Assembly: GCA_002803225.1 (NCBI GenBank)
Contig: NXFV01002054.1
Location: 1-64,000, forward strand
DNA length: 64,000 nucleotides
Direction: 5' to 3'
Source: Gamarada debralockiae
Lineage: Eukaryota; Ascomycota; Leotiomycetes; Helotiales; Hyphodiscaceae
Shown: in pieces, positions 35,117 to 45,193 of the stretch
How the letters are laid out: each line of letters starts with the position of its first letter
Position numbering within the stretch: position 1 is the first letter of the stretch
Made by a program: the position numbers and the translations under genes
The notes under the pieces: generated by a model
Database searches by the model: none
Seen by the model: the letters and a program-made list of their open reading frames with translations, nothing else
What the model was told of the DNA's origin: nothing

Positions 35117-37224
35117 ATGCAATCTCTTTTACAATTTGGTTTATCTGCTCTTTGCCTTGTCAGCTGTATTCTAGCTGCTAACTTGCCTCGATATGACAGT
35201 CAGTCTGCCCCACAGCCTACCCTGGGGAAAACATATTACACAGTCTTTCCAAAGAATGGCACTGATATCTCTAAGACCGGCGACTTTATCAAGGAACTTG
35301 TTGGTGCCGAGGACCTTTTGCCCTGGTCAGATGTTAATGATCAATTGATGCACTGGACGGTAGAAGCATCCCCGGATCAAGTCTCCCAACTGCAAGGCAA
35401 TACTGGTATTGACCATATTACTGAGTTCAATCCGCCAGCCCCACCAGCCGCCACTCGTAGCATCCGCGATACGCCTGCGGTTGAATGACTAGCCGAACGA
35501 CAAGGCGCACCAGCAGATCAGTATCTGGTATTCGCTACAGACGGCAAAAATCAAGCACAAACGAACCAGACTGAACTATACCTGCAAAATCTCGTTGGGA
35601 AACAAAATGTCAGGCCACCTTTTATCTTGGATGACGAGATTCTATACTGGCTATGCAACAGTAAGTTATTCTTGCCGTTATTTCTCCCCTGCAGGATTCT
35701 GAAATGCCCGATTAACTAATTACTACCTTCGCTTGTTACAGTGACCACCGCTCAGAGCCAAGCCGCTGCCAAAAACCCAGGCGTGAAATCACTCGGGGTA
35801 AACCAAAAGGGGGGGTATGGCCGCCACCTGCCTCCCCGTGACTTGCCTTCCCTCCTATCACCAGCAGCTAAATTCTCAAATTTGAAAGCCAAGAGAGCCG
35901 TTGTCTACTCGACCCAGAAGGATGCTGTCACCGAGCTAGTCTAAGTCAGCCAACCTAGGTACGCCTATATTACATACCCTATAGAATATTAGTACTTATC
36001 AAACGCCCCCTTTTAGCACGATTTCAGATTTGACAAAACTCAAGAACTATGTCTATGAGAGCAACAACGGGAAAATTAGCTTCGTTTATCACATCGAAAG
36101 TGGAGTAGCCTTTATGAAGCAATCAATTGTAAGACCTTGTCCCTCCAGGGAGCGAAATGTACAGAGATAACGGCTAACCTATTTTGAAAGAATTTCCTAA
36201 TGTAGTGCCTAACGACCAGCACCTTCAGACCGATAATGCAAAAGCCAATGGTATAAATCCTTGGGACGACCCACTTCGGGATTCGCACGGAACCTGCACC
36301 GCTGGCAAAGCAGTCGGCAATAGCTACGGTGTTGCGAAGCAGGCAAAGTTGGTAGTCGTCCAAATATGGGATGTCAATGCGGATGAGGTTAACAATGCGC
36401 TGAGGCTCATCTATCAAGACGTCAGAGTGAGACCTGAAAGGATAAAGAAGAGTGTTATCAATATGTCGTTATGGCTCGAACCAGGGTGGTCGGATCCAAA
36501 TGCAGAGAACCTCCTTCACGACCTCATTAAACGGCTTCTGGACATGGATATTCCTATGTTTGTTGTTGCGGGCAATTTCGCCACAGATCCTCAACGGACG
36601 GACGTCGATACCTACCCTGCCTCGTTCGCAGCGCCCGATTACCCGTTGGTCGTAGTTGGATCTACCGACCATGGCGGCGCGCGATCGTCTTTCTCTCAAG
36701 GGCGGTTACAGGTTACTCTCCACGCCCCGGGAAACCAAATAACCTGCATGCTGAGAGATGGCAATAGTCCAGCTACGGATAAACAAGACACGTCTTATGC
36801 AACCCCTATAGCTGCGGGTGAAGTGGCGAACCTCTTGTCGTACGATACAGTTCCGTTCAATACCAGTGATGGCAATCTGGCCAAGAATTTGAGGGACTAC
36901 CTGAAAACGGATGCTGCGAGCTGGGGGGCGGGCCCCGAATGTCCGCGTGATCTGGAATGGGGTCACCGAGAAAGACGATTCAAGGGAAGCACAGTATCAG
37001 AGGTGAAGCGACAACTCGCGTATATTGGTGCAGCAGTTAAGGCTGATGAGTCGAAAACAATCAAGATTCACCCGAATGATTCAGTCGATCAGGGAAACCC
37101 CGGGTTTTACCGATCACCTTTCATTGATCCCTACATAGCTTCTTCGACGTTTCTACCAAAAGTTCACTTTACCTCCTTGGACTCGTCCCCAGACGACCCG
37201 GCGCCTGACCCATCTTCCGGGTAA
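35117..37224 (+). pseudogene. Subtilisin-like serine protease (S8), secreted type, disrupted
   Basis: Begins MQSLLQFGLSALCLVSCILA, a clear signal peptide, then a propeptide-like region. An in-frame TGA at 35486-35488 interrupts it. An intron 35661-35741 joins YWLCN to MTTAQSQAAAKNPG. A second stop, TAA, lies at 35942-35944. After an intron (about 35957-36016) comes FVYHIESGV, the place of the catalytic Asp motif but with Glu. The exon that follows (from about 36184) has no in-phase AG acceptor. Downstream are the His motif DSHGTCTAGKAVG, MFVVAGN for the oxyanion Asn, and DTSYATPIAAG for the catalytic Ser. The last 61 bp overlap the antisense permease. Two nonsense codons and a lost splice site indicate a pseudogene, though the catalytic domain from 36184 on is uninterrupted. 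Confidence 0.8.
37044..37112 (+). repeat. 69-bp shared segment, copy 2 (C-terminus of the protease frame)
   Basis: Partner of 32496-32564 with two substitutions: one Ser/Asn change and one synonymous third-position change in this frame. It lies after the protease catalytic domain and about 50 bp before the antisense permease stop. Flanks are unrelated to those of copy 1. Confidence 0.9.
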
Positions 37225-39046
37225 CCTGGTTCCATACCGACGACCTCGCCGTTCTGCAGCGCATCGATGTCAACGCGAGGACCGGTGAAGTTCTTTCGTC
37301 CATCGATGAACCACTGGAAGACTGATACTAGGAGGATGATGAAGAATACGACGACACAGTAGTCTGAACGGCGGGGTCTGATTAGCTCACGTGATATTTC
37401 GGGGGGAAGGAGGGGCAATGAAATCGCGACTTTTGAAATTGTGTACGAGCAAACGAACACGTAGGGATACATTGGTCCTGAAAAAATGCTAGAGAACATA
37501 CTCATGTTTGATCCGGTGACTGGGAGGTCTGGCGGGAAGAGGAAGAGGACCGTGGTAATGATAACATACGCCACACCGATCTTTGAATCCTCTTTAGCTT
37601 TAGCAACAGCCCGAACAGGTGGAACAACTCACCAGATTTGCGATCCATCCAACGATATTAGGTAGCTTGAACGGGCGCGATTCCGGAAGCATATTTCTGC
37701 CACGAATACAATTGATGGCGATCGGAATGCCATACGACACACCCAAAGCAACAACGGAGGCGGAGATGATGGCATTGAAGGCGCTGCTAGAACCCAAGAA
37801 AATGCAGCCAAAAATAACAACCAGAATGGTAGTGAGATACAGCGCGTTGAGGGGGAGGTCAAGTGTCGGGTGGACCTTGGCGAAAAAGCGAGATACGGGA
37901 AGTCCTCCATCACGAGCAAATGCGAATGTCATTCGGCTCGAAGTGGTCATGATACTTGTTGTCGCAAACAGAAGACAGATTAGTGGGAAGATCAGAAGGC
38001 AGATTGCCCCAGCTTTACTTCCAGTTGCGGTGTAGAAGATCTGGAGAAGGGGTCCAGCGGCTGAAGATATAACGTCGTTGACGTTGCCGGCGACGAAAAG
38101 GAGAACCATGAGAAAGATGAAGCCAGTGAAAACTCCGATGCCAACGCATGCGAGCATGATCTTGGGGCCTTCTACTGCGGGATTGGGAATTTCTTCGATC
38201 ACTAAACCTTGTCAGCATGCGGCAGCGCAATTAGAAGCGGTACGTACTGTGAGCAACAGCATCAAACCCGGTCAATCCGAGACCTGCCTGCAAAAGACCC
38301 AACAACCATGCGATTCCATCTGGCCATCCCGTTTCATTGATAAACTCCGTGAAAACGAATTTGGCAGAAGAATACGTTGGGGAAGCGCAAGCTAGCACAG
38401 TGATTGAAATAACGACGAATCCAAGAATTGACCAGATGAATGCAGATTTTGTAACCAATGGTAGCGCCCCAGTCATGAAAGTGTTGACAAGAAATGCGAC
38501 GACGTTGTATGCGATGTATATCAAGAATTGATGCCATCTTTCCGGGTTGTAACTTGGGTGCATCAACGAGATTACCCCCACAATCAATTGACTACCCAGC
38601 AGCCCTCCTGATGCCACCAGCGCAATCCAGCCTGAGACGTTGATCCATCCTGTGATCCAGCTCAGAATCGGTACCCATTTCTTCCAGCTGATGACTGCAA
38701 CCCAGTGATATTGTCCGCCTGCCGTGGGATATGCTGATAGGAATTCGGCGAGGGACGCGGCGAGCGACAAATTGCAAACGCCGGCGGCTGGATTTTTGGT
38801 CAGTATGCTGTCTTCTCGGTAGGGAATATTGTACTCACTGATCAATCCCCAGAGAACAGATGTTGGCCCTCCACTTGGTAGAGCGAGGGACAAACTCGCC
38901 GCGAGCGCAGTCCAGGAATTGAGAATTGCAAATGCCAATCCTAACATAGAAAGCGGGGAAAAGTTTCTGTTCAACTCGGCGTGGTGGCCCAGTGCCGCCA
39001 GCTGCGCTGCGTCCGCATCAATTTCCGGGTGATGGTGTTTCCTCAT
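37164..39046 (-). CDS. GABA/choline-type amino-acid permease (APC superfamily)
   Basis: Five exons with fully consistent phase: 39046-38839, 38787-38248, 38201-37633, 37580-37502 and 37363-37164, giving 531 aa. After a short His-rich N-tail come ELNRNFSPLSMLGLAFAILN and the helix-1 region. Then come GVCNLSLAASLAEFLSAYPT, AGGQYHWVAVIS, and the signature GLTGFDAVAHMIEEIPNP across an intron. The end has QWFIDGRKNFTGPRVD and an acidic tail. Twelve membrane helices are expected at the plasma membrane. By family it imports GABA, choline or related amines; the exact substrate is unresolved. Its stop codon lies inside the antisense protease frame, so transcripts may overlap tail to tail. Confidence 0.92.
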
Positions 39047-40064
39047 TTTGCAATCGAGACTCTAACAAAGAACCCGAACTCTTCCTTCAAATTTGGGAAG
39101 GACGAAGTATTTAAACAAAGCCTAAATGAGGTTGTCCTGAGTCGGGTCTCCATACTTACGGCACCCCCGAAACGTCATCTAGAGCCGTCAGATCCAGATA
39201 GACCATTCGCCGATCTCTCACTAAAGGATCGATAACAAATGACAGATTTCGAATGGTCATCTGGCTTTAGTTTGTGAGGAGAAACCCTGAAAGATTGTTG
39301 ACAAACGCACACTAGTACGTAAAAATCTAACGCCGTTCGTTCCCGAAGCCGTTTGGCGACTGCGCTGAGACTGCGGGGCGAACACTGCCCTTGATGATCG
39401 CCCGGGGTCGTGATGCTTGAGAAGCTTGATTTACACGATTCAACATGTCATTCGATAGCGATTATGTGAGATTACCGTGGGGAAGTTGCCATAGAAGATG
39501 AATTGCGAGGTTGAAATTCGGAGGATTGTTTTTGGTGGCGTTGCTCGGCAGGGGCGTTCGGCCGGCTTCGGGAGCGCTCACGTGCTCGCGTGATAGGGCG
39601 AAAAAGGCAAAGAAACCCGGGATTGCCGTTCTCGGGAAATGTTCAATTCGAGGAAGAAGCCTTCCAGATCCAGATAGAAGGTTTTGCCGACCTTTTTCCC
39701 TCCAAATCGTACCTTGGTCAATTCAAGCAATGTTCGCGAACAAAATTTGAACACTTTCAATACAGCAGCTGGACGTCACAACAAGTTTACGATTATTATG
39801 TGGCTACATGAGCCATTGAAAATCTCTATGTTTGAGCGCCAACGCCATAATGGTATATGTGCCATTCTCTCCCCCATTTCCCCATATTACTCATCCTTAA
39901 ATCCCTATCCACAAACATCTATGAAAACTCTCCCCAACTTCCAAGACCTCCCATCATATTTATACCCACCCACATGCAATGCTTGCTTGATCCATGCGAT
40001 GCAATTTTCCTATCCCATCCCGTACTTCCTTCCCTCTTTTCATATGTATCGTTCCCCACTCATC
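39047..40064. other. Intergenic between permease and Zn2Cys6 gene
   Basis: Holds the permease promoter and the 3' flank of the transcription factor. Two related stretches, near 39190 (CAGATCCAGATAGACC) and 39665 (CAGATCCAGATAGAAGG), each precede a GCCGA word and may be diverged direct repeats. No gene recognised. Confidence 0.4.
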
Positions 40065-42473
40065 TCAAATGATATTCGTGATACTCATCCTCTCATTCCC
40101 TCTACTCCGGTCCTGACTTCTATCCGGGCCTCTCCCCGCGCTTCCACCGCTCGAGCCAGAACCTGGATATCTCGCAGGCACAGGCTGTGCATACCCTCCT
40201 TGCTCTCTCGCTAAAACGCTCACCAGATACTCTACTCTCTCCCACCCGCCCCAATCCCTAGCCTCCGCATCGGTCAATATTGTTGTCCCTCCCTCCCTCC
40301 CACCACCCATCAATGTTGGACTCGTCAGCTTCCCATCTGTTGCAACACCAATATTCATCCCCGTTTCGCTGCCCTGCCACACCCAGCTATTCTCTGTACT
40401 GGCTTGCAAGTCCCCGGATACGTACGCCATAAGCTCTTCGTCCATTTCTCGCTCGCCTCGGTAGCCTTTGCTGCCTGCCATTCCTCCCGCGCGACGCTTC
40501 TCGATTAGAACGTTTAGGAAGAATGCGACGTTGCGCCCACAGGCTACATTGACGTCGCGGAGCGTTGCGATGCTGGCAGATGCTCGAATGCAAGTCAGTG
40601 CTGCGTCAAAGTGGCCTCCAAAAAGCAGGAAAAGCGTGCAGCGCCAGATGTGCGTGCAGGTCATCGCATTCGCAGTTGAGCCAAAGGGTGGCGCCGAAGG
40701 GTTGGAAGATGTGGATGAAGCCATTGCCCTCGCGAACAGATTCGTCGAGTCGAGAGATGCACGTATGCATTGTTCGATCGCAGTGCTACGCACTTCTGGC
40801 GGGCATGATGTAGTGAGATTATGGCGATGCAGAACCAGGCGGGCATTCATGAGATGGCAGACCGGAGCCAGCATTCTTGGATCGAGAGGTTCGTGCGCTG
40901 TGAGCTGGCAAGAAGGTGGGAATGCGGACATGCAGGAACTGAAATGGGTATCGAAAGTAGCGAGGGTAGATGGTGAGATGATAGGTGATTTAAGCGTCTT
41001 GATGAGTTGCGAGACTGCGCGTACAACGTGAATGATGGGCAGGATGAAGTTGGTGAGTGGTGATGCGCCATTGGGAACCATCATTCCGGCATCGTGAATG
41101 TAGTGGTCGTCGATTGCGGCAGGCAAGCCGACGTCGCAGTCTGTGTCTTCGATGAGGAGGGGTCGTCCAAGTTCAAGTGACATGTGTCTGTCCCACACGT
41201 AGATGCCCCACCAGACTCGCCGCCGCATCTCGCCTTCTATCATTGGCCATGGACCAGTCTCACAATGCAGACCGATGTCTTGCGATATGCGCACTGCGGA
41301 AGCTAGCCACGTCCATGCTGCGGATTTGAGATTCATCTCGGTGAGGAAGACACTCGTTAAGATTGCGGTCCGGGCATGATCAATCACAAATTCGTCGTTC
41401 CACATATCTATAAGCTTGCGCGAGATCTCGATAAACTCCTTTCCTTTTTGTGGGCGATGGATACTTGGCTCTGTGCTGAAGAGAACGCCCACAGCCAAGA
41501 CCGCGAAAAGGAGTGAAGTCCACACTGGTGGCACACCGTGAAGGGTACCTGCTTTATAGACCGCCTCGTATTCCTGCTGAAACGTTGGCCAATGAAGGAT
41601 TGGTATTATCATATGCACTGAGGCGTAATAGGAGCTAACGAGGTGGTCGGACATGTGCTTCGGGGGTAGATCCGGTCGATGCGGGCTGAAATGTGCTTGT
41701 GATCCTAATTGACGGTGAGCCGCAGGTGGCTTGAAGATACCCCGGCCATAATTTCGAATGTTCGTCCGGACCCGAGAGAGATCCTGAGGCGGCGGAGGAC
41801 GTTGTCTTCTCGTTGGATGCGATCCGATTTCTGGTAGTTGCAAAGGTGTTTGCTGAGGAGCTTCACTGTCCAAATCCATTTGATCATCACGCATGTTCAT
41901 CATAGATCGTAATTGCTGATTCTCGCGCTTGATGTGTGCGATCTGTTTCTCCAAATCTTGCACTTGCTTGATTGATGACATGCGCCTGTTTGTCTCCTTG
42001 GTGAATTGGCACTTGACGTTCCTGCTGGAGCATTCGGAGCAGCTGGTTGTTTCCGTTGCGTCGCACTTGACTTTGCGTTCTCTGCACGCATCACAGCTTG
42101 GGTCTTTCCTCCTTTGCCGATAAGCTCTTTTCTGTGCTTGCATGTTTGAAGAGGACATTTGCCCTCCTGAGGGTCCTGGCGTCCCACTTGATGAGTCGTT
42201 TGAAGCCATTGAGTCCATGCCGGGTGGTCCTGGAGAAGTCGCAGCAGAACTATATGGATGTTGAAATGGGTTTCCTCCTAGAGGCATTCCTGATGGCATG
42301 TTCAAGTGGGGAAGCTGATGTCCACTCATCGGTCGAGGGGAAGCACCCATCAGTCCTCCGTCGTAGCCACCTGGTGGCCTTGGGGATGCTGCGGATGATA
42401 CGGAAGAAGAGTCATATGATGCCGTAGAAGGTATAGGAGATCTCGAATATGTGTTTTGCCCTGACCCCGCCAT
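40065..42473 (-). CDS. Zn2Cys6 transcription factor with fungal-trans domain
   Basis: Nuclear regulator of about 802 aa in one exon from the Met at 42473 (MAGSGQNTYSRSP). The frame stays open upstream to a Met at 42695, so a 74-residue longer form is possible, but that extension looks like translated leader. Residues about 30-115 are Ser/Pro/Gly-rich. The zinc cluster reads CDACRERKVKC then CSECSSRNVKC, with a following basic linker and a coiled coil (IKQVQDLEKQIAHIKRENQQ) for dimerisation. The fungal-specific trans domain begins around YYASVHMIIPILHWPTFQQE and includes RRRVWWGIYVWDRHMSLELG and DTDCDVGLP. The C-terminal 150 residues are low-complexity and Gly/Arg/Ser-rich. The target pathway is unknown. 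Confidence 0.92.
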   Translation of the reverse strand: MAGSGQNTYSRSPIPSTASYDSSSVSSAASPRPPGGYDGGLMGASPRPMSGHQLPHLNMPSGMPLGGNPFQHPYSSAATSPGPPGMDSMASNDSSSGTPGPSGGQMSSSNMQAQKRAYRQRRKDPSCDACRERKVKCDATETTSCSECSSRNVKCQFTKETNRRMSSIKQVQDLEKQIAHIKRENQQLRSMMNMRDDQMDLDSEAPQQTPLQLPEIGSHPTRRQRPPPPQDLSRVRTNIRNYGRGIFKPPAAHRQLGSQAHFSPHRPDLPPKHMSDHLVSSYYASVHMIIPILHWPTFQQEYEAVYKAGTLHGVPPVWTSLLFAVLAVGVLFSTEPSIHRPQKGKEFIEISRKLIDMWNDEFVIDHARTAILTSVFLTEMNLKSAAWTWLASAVRISQDIGLHCETGPWPMIEGEMRRRVWWGIYVWDRHMSLELGRPLLIEDTDCDVGLPAAIDDHYIHDAGMMVPNGASPLTNFILPIIHVVRAVSQLIKTLKSPIISPSTLATFDTHFSSCMSAFPPSCQLTAHEPLDPRMLAPVCHLMNARLVLHRHNLTTSCPPEVRSTAIEQCIRASLDSTNLFARAMASSTSSNPSAPPFGSTANAMTCTHIWRCTLFLLFGGHFDAALTCIRASASIATLRDVNVACGRNVAFFLNVLIEKRRAGGMAGSKGYRGEREMDEELMAYVSGDLQASTENSWVWQGSETGMNIGVATDGKLTSPTLMGGGREGGTTILTDAEARDWGGWERVEYLVSVLAREQGGYAQPVPARYPGSGSSGGSAGRGPDRSQDRSRGNERMSITNII

Positions 42474-44828
42474 TTCAAAGGCCCGAATCGTGGTTTTTAT
42501 CCAGATATGACTGGCAGTTGAATGATCTTGGTGAGATATAGGATGATTCGGGAGGTGGAGGGCCTCTACAAATTCAGCCTCACGACATAGATGCCTCTCT
42601 ATGGCTGTCAAGCAGTCGAAGAATTGCCAAAGGCGTCGAAAGAGATTCGACCGAAGTTGTGGTTTAAAGACTGTCGTTGACGTGCTAGCCGACAATGATT
42701 GTGTTAGTCAGAAGATAGAAGTTCTGCACCGAAAACTCTATGGTATTTTTCCGTCAAGGGTCTGGTAGATCCGCGACACTGCCGCTGCTGGGCTGCAGTA
42801 TGGTGCAACGTCAGGGCTGCTCAGATCCGATGCAGCAAGGCCGCCGGGCTAGACCTTACCCCACTGCTTGCCAGAACCCAAGGTACCAAATGTCGGCAGC
42901 TGATCCGTACCGTAAAGGTGTTTAATCTGTGATAGGGCATTGATCAGCCAGTTGCGTTGAGAGACTGTCGTTGGTTCAGGTATTTAAGTGGGTGCGCGAC
43001 GCAAGCATTATTGGTGCGGTAAAGACATGTTGAGAGGAAAAGTGTCTGGCGATTTGAGGAAGACAATTTGTGCGACGTGGGAATACAATAATGCGGGCAA
43101 AAGACTTGGAGGGTATATGACGGAAGGGTAAGCATTGGCTATCCGCTTTAAGGCTGGTTGGGAAGTCTGGAGTAATCCAATGCCATGCAAAGATATTGCA
43201 AGCATTTCCAGAATCGAAGTTTCGCCAAATGCTACTGAGCCCTGGACACCTTGCCCTGCTTCCCGGATACCCATGTCTACTTAGTTAAAGTAGCAATGGC
43301 GATGTTTAAACCATGCCTCTGACGTTTTCGAGGATCTTAGTTATTGACAGGGGGCAGCGTTGAGGAGGATTGCGGATGGGTTCATTGGCACGTTCTGATG
43401 ATGGTACGAGTATTGAGAACCTCACGAACTTGCCGAGCTTCCAGAGCAAGACCGAGGTTGCACTTGCCTTTGAGGTCATAGTTCTCGGCTTGTAGACTTC
43501 CAGTTTGCCCTTTGGTGGTTACCGGGTCGGCATCGAAAGTCTGCCACACACCGGGACGTGTTGTGCATTATTGAGATTCACGCTGGGGGGCCAACTTGTG
43601 CAGTAAGCAGGCAGCTCGGTACTGATGAGCCGCCTTAAATACTTTGGGGTAGGGGTTGATCTCTCAGATAGATTAAAATACATACCGGGAATTTTGTTTC
43701 ATAGACAATGGTGTTCTCATCCACTGGTCCTTGCTGACCAGCTGCAGCTCTTCTTGGAATGTGGCGTGGTGGATGCGTTTCTGCAACGTCCACTGCATAT
43801 GTAGGTCTGGAAGTGAGTCTCCTTCCGGTACACGTTGCCGACGATTCGGCACAACTGTTGGACAGAAGGAATGAAATGGCTCGTGGAGGGTTCTCTTCGA
43901 TTTTGAATCCAATGTGATAAAGACGCGTGGAGATGTTGCTAAGAACTCCGGAGGCTGGAGGAAAGGTCGTCCTCCGTCTTGTTTTGGAGCCCGTATCGTC
44001 TGAACTTCAGTTTATGCAGAAGCACGTGTGCAAACCTGGGTGGAGTCTTCAAAATTTTGGCGATGACAGGACTGGGTTTATATTGGGCAATAACGCTGGG
44101 CCACCTAAGCCTAGTCTTGCTCAAGAGCAGTAATAACGCCTCCTTTGGGGAGATTTAATAGGCGTTTCCGTTCTGAATGCTGGGCGAGGAGGGGTTTGAA
44201 TGCTGGGCCTGGAGAATAGTGTTGATCGGATAAGAGGTGGTACTTGCTATCCTTGTCATACAACGTCTCTACAGTGGACAGACGGGTTTGAGTCGAAGCG
44301 ATATCACCCACAGACTACTTTCGGAGGATGTCTCGACAGCATGTCGTTTTCAAGATCGACGGTGCTAGAAAAAGCAGAGGTGCATGATAGTGTGTATGCA
44401 TGGCTGTTGTGGAGTGCACTTTTTTTGTACAGGACCCTGACCATCAAAACTATATTGACCAGGACAAGGACCACATAATATGAGTTTGAGGGACAGTCTC
44501 GTCCGATTTTCGCACCTTCTCTTGTCAAAGGTAGGCTAATCATGGGTAGCTTTCAGATTCCAGACACCCAATGAAGAGAACGATATACATCCATTAGTTG
44601 TTTCATTTTTTTTTTGAATTTGCGTCTACCTTTTTGCTTTTAACTAAGGGTTAAGGGACCAGCTGATCTCATTACTTTTCCCATCGTCGGTGAATCCGGG
44701 TCATGTCAGTCTAGGCGATGATGAGGTAACACGCGCAGAGTAATAATAGTAGTAGCGATATAGGTGAGTTCCTGGCGTATGATTTTACTACGAAGAGACC
44801 TGCATAGCCGCAGAAAAGGAAGTTTTTG

Positions 44829-44850
44829 GGCTTGTTTCGAAACCAGCCCT
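44829..44850. repeat. Near-perfect 22-bp palindrome
   Basis: GGGCTTGTTTCGAAACCAGC followed by CC pairs with itself around TTCGAA, with one mismatched pair. It lies just downstream of the tRNA-like segment read on the minus strand. Confidence 0.6.
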
Positions 44851-44959
44851 GGGAGGACAGATCAGTGGTAAGTTCCGGCGGATGATGAACGCTGCAATCC
44901 GGGGTGGTCCGGGTAGATGACTAGCGTGGGACTGCCACCACGAAGTCTTTGTCCCAAAA

Positions 44960-45095
44960 GGAACCTCGAAGTTTCGAACTCTGGCCGCCCTGGGAGAGGG
45001 TCGAGTCCGATGGCTTGACTCGACGGTGATTTACCCTGTTCTGCAGTCGCTGCAGGGTCCCTACCGCTGAACCGACTGCCGCAGCCACTCATATG
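44960..45095 (-). other. tRNA-like segment, possible SINE remnant
   Basis: Read on the minus strand, GGTTCAGCGGTAGGGACC resembles an A-box/D-arm. About 85 nt later, AGAGTTCGAAACT resembles a B-box/T-arm. Between them GTCGAGTC and GACTCGAC form a perfect 8-bp stem. There is no matching acceptor stem, and the A-to-B distance is long, so it is not a functional tRNA as it stands. A tRNA-derived SINE head is possible. Evidence is limited to box resemblance. Confidence 0.25.
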
Positions 45096-45154
45096 CCGCC
45101 ATTACTTTCGTCATCCTCGAGGAGGCGGTGAGCCCTCGAAATTCCCGACATTCT

Positions 45155-45193
45155 CGATATTGGTATCAATATCAATCACGATATATGCATCGT
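45155..45193. repeat. Two adjacent perfect hairpins
   Basis: GATATTG-gtat-CAATATC (45155-45172) is followed after 3 nt by CACGAT-atatgc-ATCGTG (45176-45193). Both stems are perfect. No adjacent gene end explains them as a terminator. Confidence 0.7.

Noticed and set aside
42474..42695. N-terminal 74-codon extension of the Zn2Cys6 protein
   Set aside because: The frame is open, but the residues look like translated leader, and a better start (MAGSGQN) begins the typical Ser/Pro-rich region. Not excluded.
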